A stretch of 64,000 nt of DNA from Dendrophyllia cribrosa (Eukaryota > Cnidaria > Anthozoa > Scleractinia > Dendrophylliidae): contig JAJLRJ010000010.1 in NCBI GenBank assembly GCA_024195265.1, positions 19,882,284-19,946,283 of the forward strand, read 5' to 3'. The notes beneath the pieces were generated by a model, which was given only the letters and a program-made list of their open reading frames with translations, did not search any database and was not told where the DNA came from. Every line of letters starts with the position of its first letter. Within the stretch, counting starts at the first letter, position 1. The translations under genes and the position numbers were made by a program. This document shows positions 47,020 through 57,968 of this stretch, piece after piece.

Positions 47020-50000
47020 TATATATTTTTGGCTTACAGTGTATAATATTTTAAGCTTAATTCAAGTTCAAAGAATTTAGCTTCATTATTCAGCAAACCT
47101 CTGCAGCAATCATTACACTACATAAACATGTACATTACCTCATAGCAATGCTCTACCAGTACCCAGGTGGGCGATGTACATGTAGCAGCTCTCGTAAGGT
47201 CTCACACCATTTGTTCGATACCCTTCGAGAGAACAATAGAACAAACAACAATGAAAATAGAGGTTTCTGAGAGCTGCTACACTACCGACCCAGGTGCCAC
47301 AGTCAACTACATTGTAACTTTTGTCTTTGGGGGACAAGAAAAAACTTAGTTTATGCATCTTCTCCAACAAGCATGTGATCCTCATGTACATGTAGTAGTG
47401 TTGTGCCACATGCATTTAGATGTAATCTCATGTGTTGCAGCAGGATGATCGAGCACTGTCAAAAAATCATAGATACATGTCATAGTATAATAATAGACAG
47501 GCTAAACACAACTCAGACTCGTTGCACTAAAGTACATTTGTATTTAATAAGCCTAATTAAAGCATAAGGCTTTCCCAGTAAGATTTCAGAGAGAATTTAC
47601 TGTACTTACTTTACTGTTTGTTCTCTTCGATGATATTGACCTTTTGATCTTGGTGGATTATCTCTCAAATTGATAGGAGGATTCCATGCTGTCCAGAGTG
47701 TCGTTAGAATTATTTTCTTTCTTTATGCCATGGTTCAGTGCTAGCTCTATTGGCATACATTGCGGTTTCTTTGGCTTACTTTTGTTGCACAAAGTTTGTT
47801 ATCACATAGGAAGTGCTACAATGTACAGCTGTAGGGTCGTTAAATTTCTCAGATCGTGATTTAATGTCTAAAGTCTGGTGTGCAAGACCTGTGAGAAAGT
47901 GTTGTCCATCACAGATATAGGCATCTCAGATCTGAGTCTCCTAAGTGCAACCAACTAATGTTTATGCTCCTCCACATGATCGTACATGTAAGTGTACAAC
48001 ATAAAAATACCATCTCAAAAAATTAAGTAAGCAACCTAATTCTTGAGCTTCCAAATTGGAATACATGTAAGTGCCTAGACTAGCTTGTGAACAGGCTTCT
48101 TTTTGGGGAATTGGGTTAGGGAAGAGGGGGAAGGAGAAGCGAAGCCTGTGGACTCGCCTTTGATGCCGCTGTTTGGCCCCTAGTAATTATCCTGTTATTA
48201 TATTGTCAACAAGTTAATTAATAAAATGTCAACAAGTTGTCATGTTTTTATGCGGTTGAATGCATCGGTAGTAGTAGTATAAAAATAGACAGGCTAAACA
48301 CGACTCCCACTCTTTGCAGAAAAGTATTTAAAAAGCCTAAAGTATAAAGCTATCCCAGTAAGACTTCAGAGAGAATTGTACAAGTACCTTTAGATCACAG
48401 TTATGAATTTGTTCTCTTTGATTACATGTATGTTATTGACCTTTTGATCTCAGCGGATTATAGTGTTTCCCGCCAAACGGTAATAGGCATCTTACAGTAG
48501 ATCCGAGTCTCAAAAAGCCAGTCTACAATTCCACTACAATGAAATCATGAATTCTTGCAATAATTATTTTTTAGCTCCTTAGTAAGTTCTGTAGTTGAGT
48601 AGTTGAGAAGTGTGTCTCAGTAGAGCTAAGATAAACCCCCATTGTTTTGTAATAGCGTTTGATTTGGCATACAACAGATGATCGGCAGCATGGTTGCTAT
48701 TTTGTAAATCCAGTTGGCAAAATTCCAAAAAAAACATCTTGCTTTTTTGCCACAGACTTTAGACACAGCTTTTGCTCTTCTTTAAGTCACGGTACAGCTG
48801 TATATGCAAGCAATTCGCAACGAATTGCTCAAAGCTTTCTCAAAATCAAGTTCTGAAAATTGCATGTGACGAGTCGCCATGTTTGTTTATCATTTGAGCC
48901 AGCAAATGGAATAATTGTGCAAATTTAGGGCATTTGAATTGTCAACGTGTCGTCAATCACCGCATACCTGTCACCACCAAGTGATCTGACCAATCAGCTC
49001 ATGATACCAGACTCTGCTGAACAGAATGAATTAGTAGAGTGCAAAATAATAGCCCCAGACACTGAAAAGCAGTCGCCAGCAGAACGAGTGATAAAAAAAT
49101 GTAACTTGCCGCCAAAATGTTTCTTTTGTCCGCCATTTTGTTTGTTGTGCTTAGCGGCCGCTCAAAAGATAGCCCACTGACTATCCTGCTTAGGTGAGTT
49201 GCATGTAAAGGCGGGTTACGTTTTAACCCTCCGAGCCGGGTATCTCGAAACCTGGAGCACCCTGTCTCCAAGTAAACAGGGCCTTATTCGATTCTTTCGG
49301 GTAATGAAGGAAGAATTGATGATCTTTGGAAGTACTTACATTACCCTTCAAAAGCAAGTAGCATACATGTAGAAAGTGTTGTTATTCTTTGTATTTTTAT
49401 TTTATCCACTTTGTAACTGAAAAACCCTTTTAGGGAGTTACAATAAAAATATGTATGTATGTATGTATGTATAGTTTGAGGCAAAACTACTTCGAGTGAC
49501 CTCGTGTCAATGTTGTGTGCCAGGTTGAAAATAACCGACAATATTGTTTATTGTTGTGCATTCTTTTTGTTTCAATTAACTTTGATTAGTAAGAACATTC
49601 TATTATTGTTTCTCTGCAGAAACGTATGTGCAAATGAAGGGAAAAAGGCCCAGCAGACACAGGATGCATAACAGGGCTGATTCACAAGGATAAGGGTACA
49701 TGTACATCCGATTGACTGATTCCGGAGTAGGAATATCCAGAATGGTCACAAAATATCACATTCTTCGAGATTTGGAAGCCAATAGAACACTTAACTTCTG
49801 CTATTGTCGTATCATAAACATGTTTCCACAGATTTGCAAAGCAAGTGTGCCTGAACAACCAATTCTCAGAGACTATTCTGTTTACACTGTATTCTGGAAA
49901 ATGGTGAATTGAACGTGCCCTAAATTATTGCATTTCAAATTCAAATACTGTATTTTGATTTGATTATGCAAATGTTCCTTACTTCTTACCACACAAAATA

Positions 50001-50370
50001 TCTGAATGATACATGTGGATTCGCGAGTGCAGCTTGTTAGCAACTAAACATGAATGTGATGCTGAGTATGTGCACGGTTTTTTTAATATTTGGATTTCAT
50101 CTGGGAGGTGCACAGTAGCTTTCATTTCCACAAAAAAATACAACATGACAAGATGTATTATCATTTTAATACTTGACTGCTTAAAATTTGGACACAAAGC
50201 ATATTTATCAAGGTGCCCAAAAACATCTTCAAGCATTCCAAAAAAATATTTTATACTTAAATTTTGATCCTTTTAGGGGTCAGCAAATTACATGCATACA
50301 GTTGTCATCTGTTTTACTGAATTTTTTTTATATGAAGAAAGAATAAGTAAATTTAAATTGTATATTTATA
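47020..50370. other. No gene seen
   Basis: TACATGTA-rich. A (TATG)n run at about 49451-49471 follows GGGAGTTACAATAAAAATAT, a likely retroposon 3' tail. 47500-47600 and 48280-48380 share CAGGCTAAACACGACTC/CAGTAAGA(T/C)TTCAGAGAGAATT blocks, so they are diverged duplicates. No splice-supported exon found. Confidence 0.5.
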
Positions 50371-51857
50371 TATTATTTTAGAGTTTGAACCATGTTTTAA
50401 AATTATTTGTAAAGAAAGTTCGAAACTATTTCAAATATATTTTCATTGTATTTTGACAGACATAATTATGAATAAACCATTTATTGCAAATGCGACTCCA
50501 TGTTGTTTTTAAAATCTTTTAAATTTATGATGAGTGTATTTTCAGGTAGTTTGAAAGGCTCTGAAACCCGATTTAAATACAATTTTTTTTATATTTTGAA
50601 ATATCGCCCATTTTCTCCATTCACGAAATATAGAGGCGTTTCAAAATATATTACAATAGTGTTTTAAACAGGTTTAAACATCGTTAAAATAAGTCAAAAA
50701 CTACTTAAAAACTATATTTCAAACATGAATTTTAAACGTATTTTGAATACAAATGCATTCAAAATAGCTTTCCAAACAGTTTGCAAATAGTTTGAGAATT
50801 TATAACGCGTGTTTTTTAAAAATTTGTAAACTGTTTTGATTCTAATTTTTTTACTCTTTCAAAATACGTTACAATAGCGTTTTAAACAGGTTTAAACATC
50901 GTTAAAATAAGTAAAAAACTACTTAAAAACTACATTTTAAGCACGAATTTTAAACGTATTTTGAATACAAATACATTACAAATAGCTTTTCAAACAGTTT
51001 GCAAATAGTTTGAGAATTTATAACGTGTTTTTTAATAAATTTGTAAACTGTTTTGATGCTAATATTCCACTATTTTTGAAGGTGTTAAAACCTGTTTGAA
51101 ATATATTTTAAAACGTTTCTGTGGATCTGAATGGATCCAAACAACACTTTAAAAAGGTTTTTAAAATACATTTCAATATCGTTTTAAATAGGTTTAAGCA
51201 TCGAAAAAATATGTCAAAAACTACTTAAAAAACATGATTCAAATACATATTTTTAATATATTTTTCAAAAATAGATTAAAAATAGCTTTTTAAAATACAT
51301 TTAAAACAGTTTTAAAATAGTGTTTGGTTTGGTAAGGGCATCCTTTTAAGACTTTTAACCTTAAACCGCTTATCTCAATAAAGGTCAATGAACAGGTCGA
51401 TTTTAATTAAATGCGCATAAAACTACAAAATAAATATTTCCAGAATTTCTATATAAACTAAAATATATATTTTCAAACGAAAGGAATTGTGAAATATAGG
51501 TTTGGGTTATTAGAATTCTGATTTTTTTAAGTTTAGGTATTAGTACAAAACGCGTTTTTAGAGGAAAATATAAGAACTTATGTTATATTCATGATATTTT
51601 TAGAAAATAAGTATTTGATATCAAAGATGAAATCTGAACACTTAAGGAAAGAAGCCGACGCATTTTGCCTGTGTCGCGATTTATGTTGAAATTGGGTCAG
51701 CTTTCAAGCCGCTTGTGAACTACTCTAATCAACGAATGATCCAGCAGCCTTTTCTCTAACATGTCATTCGGAAACAAAATGTGAAGCTATGCAAGGATTT
51801 GGGAATAGGTTCCATTTCCACAAAATGCACGACTGTTTCATGTAATTCTGTTAATTA

Positions 51858-52370
51858 CCTTATTGGTACTAATTTTCGCGTCGCTTTAATTTCGCGATTT
51901 TCGCGATTTAAAAAAAATCGCGAACTTAAAGCGACGCGAAAAAAAATTCCCGCGAACATTAATGTCGCGAAATTTAATACCCTCCTATATTTTTTGTTTT
52001 CTCAATTTAATGAAGAAACACATGTCTACGTACATGTATTGTGTATAACGTGTAAAAGCTCTATGGCATGCCTACAGATGATAAACAACAGTTTAACAGT
52101 CAAATTTCACTATCTGTGTTACTTTGAACCTTTTCATCTGTATCGCTATCGTCATATAGTTTGGTTTTGTTATGAGTTGATGATTTTCAGCAATAAGAAG
52201 TGTAAAATAATAAAATTCTCGAAATAAAATGTGTTTTTTTTTTCATTTTCGCGAAAATTAATTCGCTAAGAAAATAATTTTGCACCCAAATCGCGAAAAT
52301 AAAGACCCGCGAAATATGCCGACCTTTTTTTCGCGAAATTAAGTGCCCGCGAAAATTAGTACCAATAAGG
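51858..52370. mobile_element. Tc1/mariner-like MITE with TTCGCG-rich ends
   Basis: TA at 51856-51857 and 52371-52372; perfect inverted ends CCTTATTGGTACTAATTTTC and GAAAATTAGTACCAATAAGG. Near both ends, TTTCGCGA words are reiterated. An open frame across it has no recognisable domain. Confidence 0.75.
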
Positions 52371-52452
52371 TACTCGAGAATGCACCGAAGACAGCCAAAG
52401 AGTAAGTGTGCAATTTAGCTTTGTTTACATGATTCGCGATCGGTGTTTTATT

Positions 52453-53032
52453 TCACTAGCGACACAAGCGCAAGCATAAGCGCAAGCATAAGCGCAAGCA
52501 TAAGAGCCCTAGCTTATTTCGCCGTGAAAACGAGCTTGACGCAAGCATAAGCACAAGCACAAGGATCAAAATATTTTGATCCTTGTCTTGCGCTTATGCT
52601 TGCGTCGTATGTGAAAACGGAACATAACACAAGCACAAGAAAAAAGCAGTGATTCTGATATGATTTTGAAGACATTTTTGAACAAAACAAAGGTCAGTTA
52701 AGAAAATCATCTTCGAAAGTCATTTGTGAGTTATTCACTTATTTTGCTTGCCTTGATTCTACGAATCTTGCTGGTTACAAACGTCGTTGCCGTGAAAACT
52801 GTTCGTTTCGTTTTCAAGCGAAAATAACATTATTTGAGCTGTCAGTCAATGAGTAAAACAAATAGATTCATGTTTTCCGTCAGTCAACAACACAATAACC
52901 TGGTTTTAACAATGATCAAATCTTGCTGGTGAATATTTCGTTGTGCTTGTGCTTGTGCTTGCGTTCGTTTACACTTGCACAGAATTCTTATTCTTGTGCC
53001 TATGCTTGCGCTTGTGCTTGTGTCGCTAGTGA
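52453..53032. mobile_element. TIR element with GCAAGCATAAGC reiterations
   Basis: Ends CACTAGCGACACAAGCGCAA and TTGTGCTTGTGTCGCTAGTG are inverted. The subterminal units GCGCAAGCATAA are repeated about three times on the left and inverted on the right and at the centre (about 52530-52610). Non-coding. Class unclear. Confidence 0.65.
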
Positions 53033-53039
53033 AAACCAG

Positions 53040-54236
53040 GCTTTATAGGCCACTTTTATAGCTGCATACTGGTTTGAGAGAGTAAAGGACTATACAAAAC
53101 AACAGTGTTATTACTGAATGTGAATATTTATTGTGAAATGCGGACGAAACGTTTCACAATGAAAACAGCGATGAAACTGGCCCTTGCCGTGAAACATGAT
53201 TCAGTAGAAAGATTCGGTGAGCGACATGAACCGCTGTTAGTTGTACTGTTCCTGATTTTCTTATTAAGTACATTTTCTGCGTGTTGATGGAAAATAAATA
53301 CAATAAAATCACAGAATATTTTAAATGAACTTTAATATACCTGTACCATTGAAAAGTATCGTAAATTCTTTCCTTTTTCAACCAAAAAATGCAATAACGT
53401 GTATGTCTGTGAGCGTGTACCTAAAATATATTCGGTTGAAAGTTAAACGGAGCAGACAATTTCCGGAAACTCCGTTCGAAAATTGTGGACTTAACCTCCA
53501 GTATTTTTTACGTTTCGTTATGGATGGTTGGAAATTTCCGTACCATTCGAACGATTCTTCCGTTTCCAGGCTCTCTTGAAGGACCTTCATACGGTTTCAG
53601 TTGTCTTTACAATATGGCGTCTTATCAATGTGGTTCTTGCTTGTTAGCATTTCGTGTGCAGTCCTTTGCCAATTATTCACTGTCATCATACAAAGGGTAC
53701 AAAGCAACCACGTCTGGCAACAACATAATTTTTTCACGCTTTCTTGCATCATTCTCAGGATGCGGAAACTCAAGACGTTTACGGTATTCTCACCAAATGG
53801 TCCAAAAGCATTCATCGTATACGGTTTACCCCATTTCGGTTGAAAATGACGTGATAACGGCTCAATTCTTGGTTTGCAACCACGTGACAAGGCGGCCATG
53901 TTGGTAGTCAATACAATACAATTTTTTTTCCGCAGAATTTGCATGAAAATAGAGTTAAGTTCCCAGCGGAGAGAAACGGTTTTGTTCTTGACCACCAAGA
54001 TGGCCGCCGTGACGTCACGTGCAAACCAGCAATAATGACGTCGTCCCTCGTGATCACTCGCAATAACTCCTGGACACTCCTCGTCACTAACAGTAACAAC
54101 AAATGAGGATTTAAACTCAAGAAACCACGTACCCTTGCCTAAATGCCTAATTGTAACATCCAAAACAATATTCAGGCATAATATGACAGCAATGTATGGT
54201 GGGAAGAACTTACAGGAGATAGCCCGTAGGGTACTT
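53040..54236. other. No gene supported
   Basis: Open frames in this stretch overlap on both strands and none has a recognised domain or convincing splice sites. GGTTTGCAACCACGTGACAAG and TGACGTCACGTGCAAACCAGC at about 53870 and 54010 form an inverted pair about 120 bp apart, which suggests repeat DNA. Confidence 0.4.
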
Positions 54237-56700
54237 TGAAAAACAGTAAGCTTATTACGCGACCGTCTGCACAGTACATTTACACAAAAACGACTTTACC
54301 TCCGTCTAGAATAACTAGTACGACTACTTTCCGGATAAAATATACTTGTTGCTTGTTAAAAATTGCCCGAGAAACTGATTTGGAAATCAAAATTGCAAAA
54401 ATACACAAACATATTTGCATAAGGCGACGCGAGTGAAAATAGAACTATAAAATCCAAGTCTTGTTTTGTTTACATAAAATCGCTTTTTAATCTATGTAAT
54501 GAATGAACAAACATATAAAAATGGACAACACAATCTTCTTTCGAAAAATTTTATTTAAATCTCCATTAGTTTATGTTTAAAAGCAAAACACGTACTATTT
54601 ATAGTGCATCGAGTTCGAGCCGCCTTCGATGAAATTCAAGAAATCGATACAACTGAATTTATGCACGTTTTAAAATCAATTCTCCAAAACTAACAATAAC
54701 ACAAAAAAAGGCAATCACAGATTGATATCAACATAAATTCCCATCGAAAAATGTAATCTGTTTTATCTTTGAGTCCCTCGCTTGCTTGTTAATTCTTTAA
54801 ATTTCCGCGTCTTTGGTTCTGAAATCCGTAATAAAAACTAAAGCCGGCGAAATACGAGCAACAAATTTACCAAACTTGTCCCACAACATTGTTGCGAAAC
54901 AAGTTTGCGGTTGATGTTGCGCGTTTTACACCCCCTTCTCCAACTCGTCGCGCAACAAAAATTCTTGTTGCAGGTTGAAAAAAGTTGTTGCAACGAGTAG
55001 AGGTCGAGTCTACTTTCTGCAACAAAATTCTGATTTGCTGCGCGTTTTACACCTCGCATCAAACTTGTCTCGCATCAAATGTCACAAATGTAGAAAAACA
55101 ACGCTTCTGATTGGTTGGTGAAAATGACGTAAAATACCCGCGAAAAGGAAAACAAACATGGCGGATAGCACAATTTCGCCGGCAAAGTCCGACGAAGTTG
55201 AAGAAAAGCTCGTTGAAATGTCATTGCTTATGGGAAACTACAAACATCGCCTACAAAATCCGCCACGATGAGGCTTCAGCGTGCGAGTTTCTCAGCAGTA
55301 AACACAATATCAATGTCAGCACCTTGATATGTCGTTTCCAAGCAAGTTTAAGGGATAGGGTTGGGGTTTTCGCTGCAATTCTGGCCTGATCTTGTTGGCT
55401 ACATAAATAAATTGATCTTTCGTAAGACGAAAACATTTTTGTACCCGCTCTCATCTTTCTCCGCGATTTCCTGCACAAGCGCCTTTCGGCTCCTCATGAT
55501 CCACTCTCTCGTCGACTCTTTTTTTTTTGCGCAGGGTTCTCATTAAGTGCCGGCTAAAAAACTGTGCTGGCTAAAAAACCAGCTACTTTGAATTTTGAGC
55601 CACCTACTTTTCAGTGAAAAGGAATATGAATATGTGTTAAACAAACCCGAATGAACAATGAAAGTTGTGCAAAGCAATGTAAATAAATAAAAATGTAAGC
55701 TTACTTGCACGAAAAACTAATGAACAGACAGGTTTCTCGTAAATTTGTTTTCACATTGAAGGTAATCCCTCAGTTGAGGGTTTTATGAAAAATGTCTTGC
55801 CAAAAATGCGTGAAATGGCAATTCTGAGCCTCTAGATTTTCAAATTCATTTCCTGGGGGGCATGCCCCCAGACCATCCTAGAAATTCGTGCCTTCGGCAC
55901 TCAATTGCCAAGTCGCCTACTATAATATCTCAACCGTCTACTCTAAAAGTTAGTGAGAACCCTGTTTGCGTTTTGTATTTTCTACAAGTTCTTCGTCGAG
56001 AGAGTAAGTTTAGAAAAACAAGAGCTGCAGCTCGCTTCCGATGTGCAGCAGTGGCCGTCATCTTGTAATTGTAACTAGCCAATCAGCGTACAGAATTCTC
56101 TGTTAAAGTCCAAACCTGCAACAAATGTTTTTGTTGCGTGACAAGTTTGACAAGCGGGGTGTAAAACGAGCAACATCGTTTGCAAACTTGTTTCGCAACA
56201 ATGTTGCAAGACAAGTTTGGTAAATTTGTTGCTCGTATTTCGCCGGCTTAACATCTGCCCGCATTGAAAAACGTATGAAGTTCCTCGAAGCAAGATTTTA
56301 TCCCAGAAAGCTCTTCTTTTTCCACTAAAGCGGTTTCTGAGTATTCCTTAATTAGTATTCCTGTCTTGAGTAGCAAACCGCGAAAAAATGCAGGGAAATA
56401 ACGACTTTACTTCTCCGCTAAACACTGACCAGCGAAAGATCCAAACTATAAAAGTGTTTACCGAGCTAACGGCTGTGTAGCCGCGCGAAAAACAAAGATC
56501 TCAAAGATCCCGGATGTTGTGAGGCGTCATACGCGCATGTTTTGCGACGTCATACGCGCCCGCGAGCCAGCCCTGCCCAACACGCGGGCGGCGGGCGCCG
56601 GCGGCACACAACGCGCCCGCGAAACATTCGGCTAGCCATGACCATGAAAAATGACGGGCATAGGTTCTATGAGTATGGGGCTTCGCAGCCGGACCATCTG
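54237..56700. repeat. Interspersed repeat family copy 2, split by a Harbinger insertion
   Basis: Matches 16790-17900 over 54237-54841 and again over 56249-56700. The join is interrupted exactly by the element at 54842-56248. Matching blocks include CTAGAATAACTAGTACGACT, CGTATGAAGTTCCTCGAAGC and TGACCATGAAAAATGAC. The match ends near 56700, where the polymerase-bearing DNA begins. Confidence 0.75.
54842..56248. mobile_element. Harbinger-like element, 1407 bp
   Basis: TAA duplication (54839-54841 and 56249-56251); ends AGCCGGCGAAATACGAGCAA and TTGCTCGTATTTCGCCGGCT extend to about 110 bp through TTTACCAAACTTGTC, with GTTGCGCGTTTTACACCCC-type repeats. At 55158, ATGGCGGATAGC opens a short frame (MADSTISPAKSDEVEEKLVE) that stops after about 37 codons. 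It could be the remnant of the Myb-like second Harbinger protein. Copy 1 of the host repeat (near 17430) has no insertion at this place. Confidence 0.75.
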
Positions 56701-56708
56701 CTCGCAGC

Positions 56709-57119
56709 AGTAGATAGGAAAGAAGGGGACTGGCACACTCCTCGGCCGCCTCTTTTCAACACAATTAATAATTTATTTGACTTTTCAGTCACTTTCCGCA
56801 TAAACTCTCAAATTGCACGCGCGCGCCAAAAATTGTTCCAAATCCATGGGTCCCAGCCCTCCAGAATTGTAAAAAGCAACCAAAAAGTCTGCCCGTTTCC
56901 CCGCGCAATCCACTATTCTCTGCAAAAAACAACATACATTTTCCAACGTTTCCTTCCCAAATTTCAAATGTTTTCCAACAGAAACAAGCGTTGTCAGCAA
57001 AAAAATCAATCAAACTTCATGTTATTCGACAAAGTTCGACAAAAATTCAATCAAATTTCATGTTGTTCGAAAAAGAGGGCGGCCTCGTCCTGAACCAGTC
57101 CCCTTCTTTCCTATCTACT
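56709..57119. repeat. 25-bp perfect inverted repeat pair at the edge of the polymerase element
   Basis: 56709-56733 (AGTAGATAGGAAAGAAGGGG then ACTGG) is exactly mirrored at 57095-57119, and a weaker match continues inward (CGGCCGCCTCTTTT). AGC flanks both sides. Either a 411-bp MITE or a rearranged terminal repeat of the neighbouring polymerase element. Confidence 0.7.
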
Positions 57120-57139
57120 AGCGGAGAGGGATTGGAGGA

Positions 57140-57955
57140 GGGGAAAATCTGGTGACGGCGGCGACAAAATCGGGTGGAAAAATTTCACTCCGGAAAAAAA
57201 ATCTGTCGCCGACGCCAGCAAATTCCACTCCGGAAAAATCTGGTGGAAAATTCTGGCGCCGGGAAAATCTGGTGGAAAATTCTATCCCCAAATCTGGTGA
57301 CGGTGGGTAAAATCTGGCGACGCCGGAAAAAAATTCCACCCCGGAAAAAAATCTGGCACCGACCTCGGAAAAAAAATTCTGGCGCCGGAAAAAAATTCTG
57401 GCGCCGGGAAAAAAATTCCACTCCGGAAAAAATTCTGTCGCCGGGAAAAAATTCTGTCGCCGGGAAAATCTGGTGGAAAATTCTGTCGCCGGAAAAAAAT
57501 TCTGGCGCCGGGAAAAAATTCCACTCCGGAAAAAAATTCTGTCACTGGAAAAAAAATTCCACTCCGGAAAAAATTCTGTCGCTGGAAAAAAACTTCCACT
57601 CCGGAAAAAAATTCTGTCGCCGGGAAAATCTGGTGGAAAGTTCTATCCCCAAATCTGGCGACGGTGGGTAAATCTGGAAAAAAAATTCTGTCGCCGGGAA
57701 AATCTGGTGGAAAATTCTGTCGCCGGGAAAATCTGGAAAAAAATTCCACTACGGAAAAATCTGGAGTGGAAATTCTCTCCCAAAATTTTGACGCCGGCGA
57801 CGGCAAAATCTGGAGGTGGAAAATTCTCTCCCGAAAATCTGGCGACGACGGAAAAAATCTCTCCCAAAAATCTGGAGGTGGAAAATTCATTTCCTAAAAA
57901 TCTGGAGGTGGAAAAATCTGGTGGCGGAAAAATCCAGTGGAAAAAATTCATTTCC
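57140..57955. repeat. Minisatellite of GGAAAATCTGGTGGAAAATT-type units
   Basis: About 30 imperfect units built from GGAAAATCTGGTGG, AAAATTCTGTCGCCGG and AAAAATTCCACTCCGG modules, about 14-16 bp each, in mixed order. Open frames on both strands are by-products of the repeat. It starts just after the end of the polymerase reading frame. Confidence 0.9.
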
Positions 57956-57968
57956 CAAGAAATGAATT

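Larger units (their letters stand above)
40142..51338. mobile_element. Candidate 11-kb DNA transposon with AT-rich subterminal arrays
   Basis: CCCTTACCAAACCAAGTGTA at 40142 is mirrored at 51338 (TGTTTGGTTTGGTAAGGG), and the match continues through TATTTTAAAA. Inside each end lies an array of degenerate (T)ATTTGAA/TTTAAA words, about 40142-40720 and 50380-51338. The interior is rich in TACATGTA and carries nested TIR elements. No transposase was recognised and no clean target duplication was seen, so two separate same-family elements in opposite orientation remain possible. Confidence 0.35.

Noticed and set aside
51781..52227. 148-codon open frame
   Set aside because: It runs across the boundary and interior of a Tc1/mariner-like MITE and shows no domain.
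53485..54163. Overlapping open frames of 140 and 188 codons
   Set aside because: Opposite-strand frames over the same repeat-like DNA, with no domain, no splice support and low-complexity codon use.
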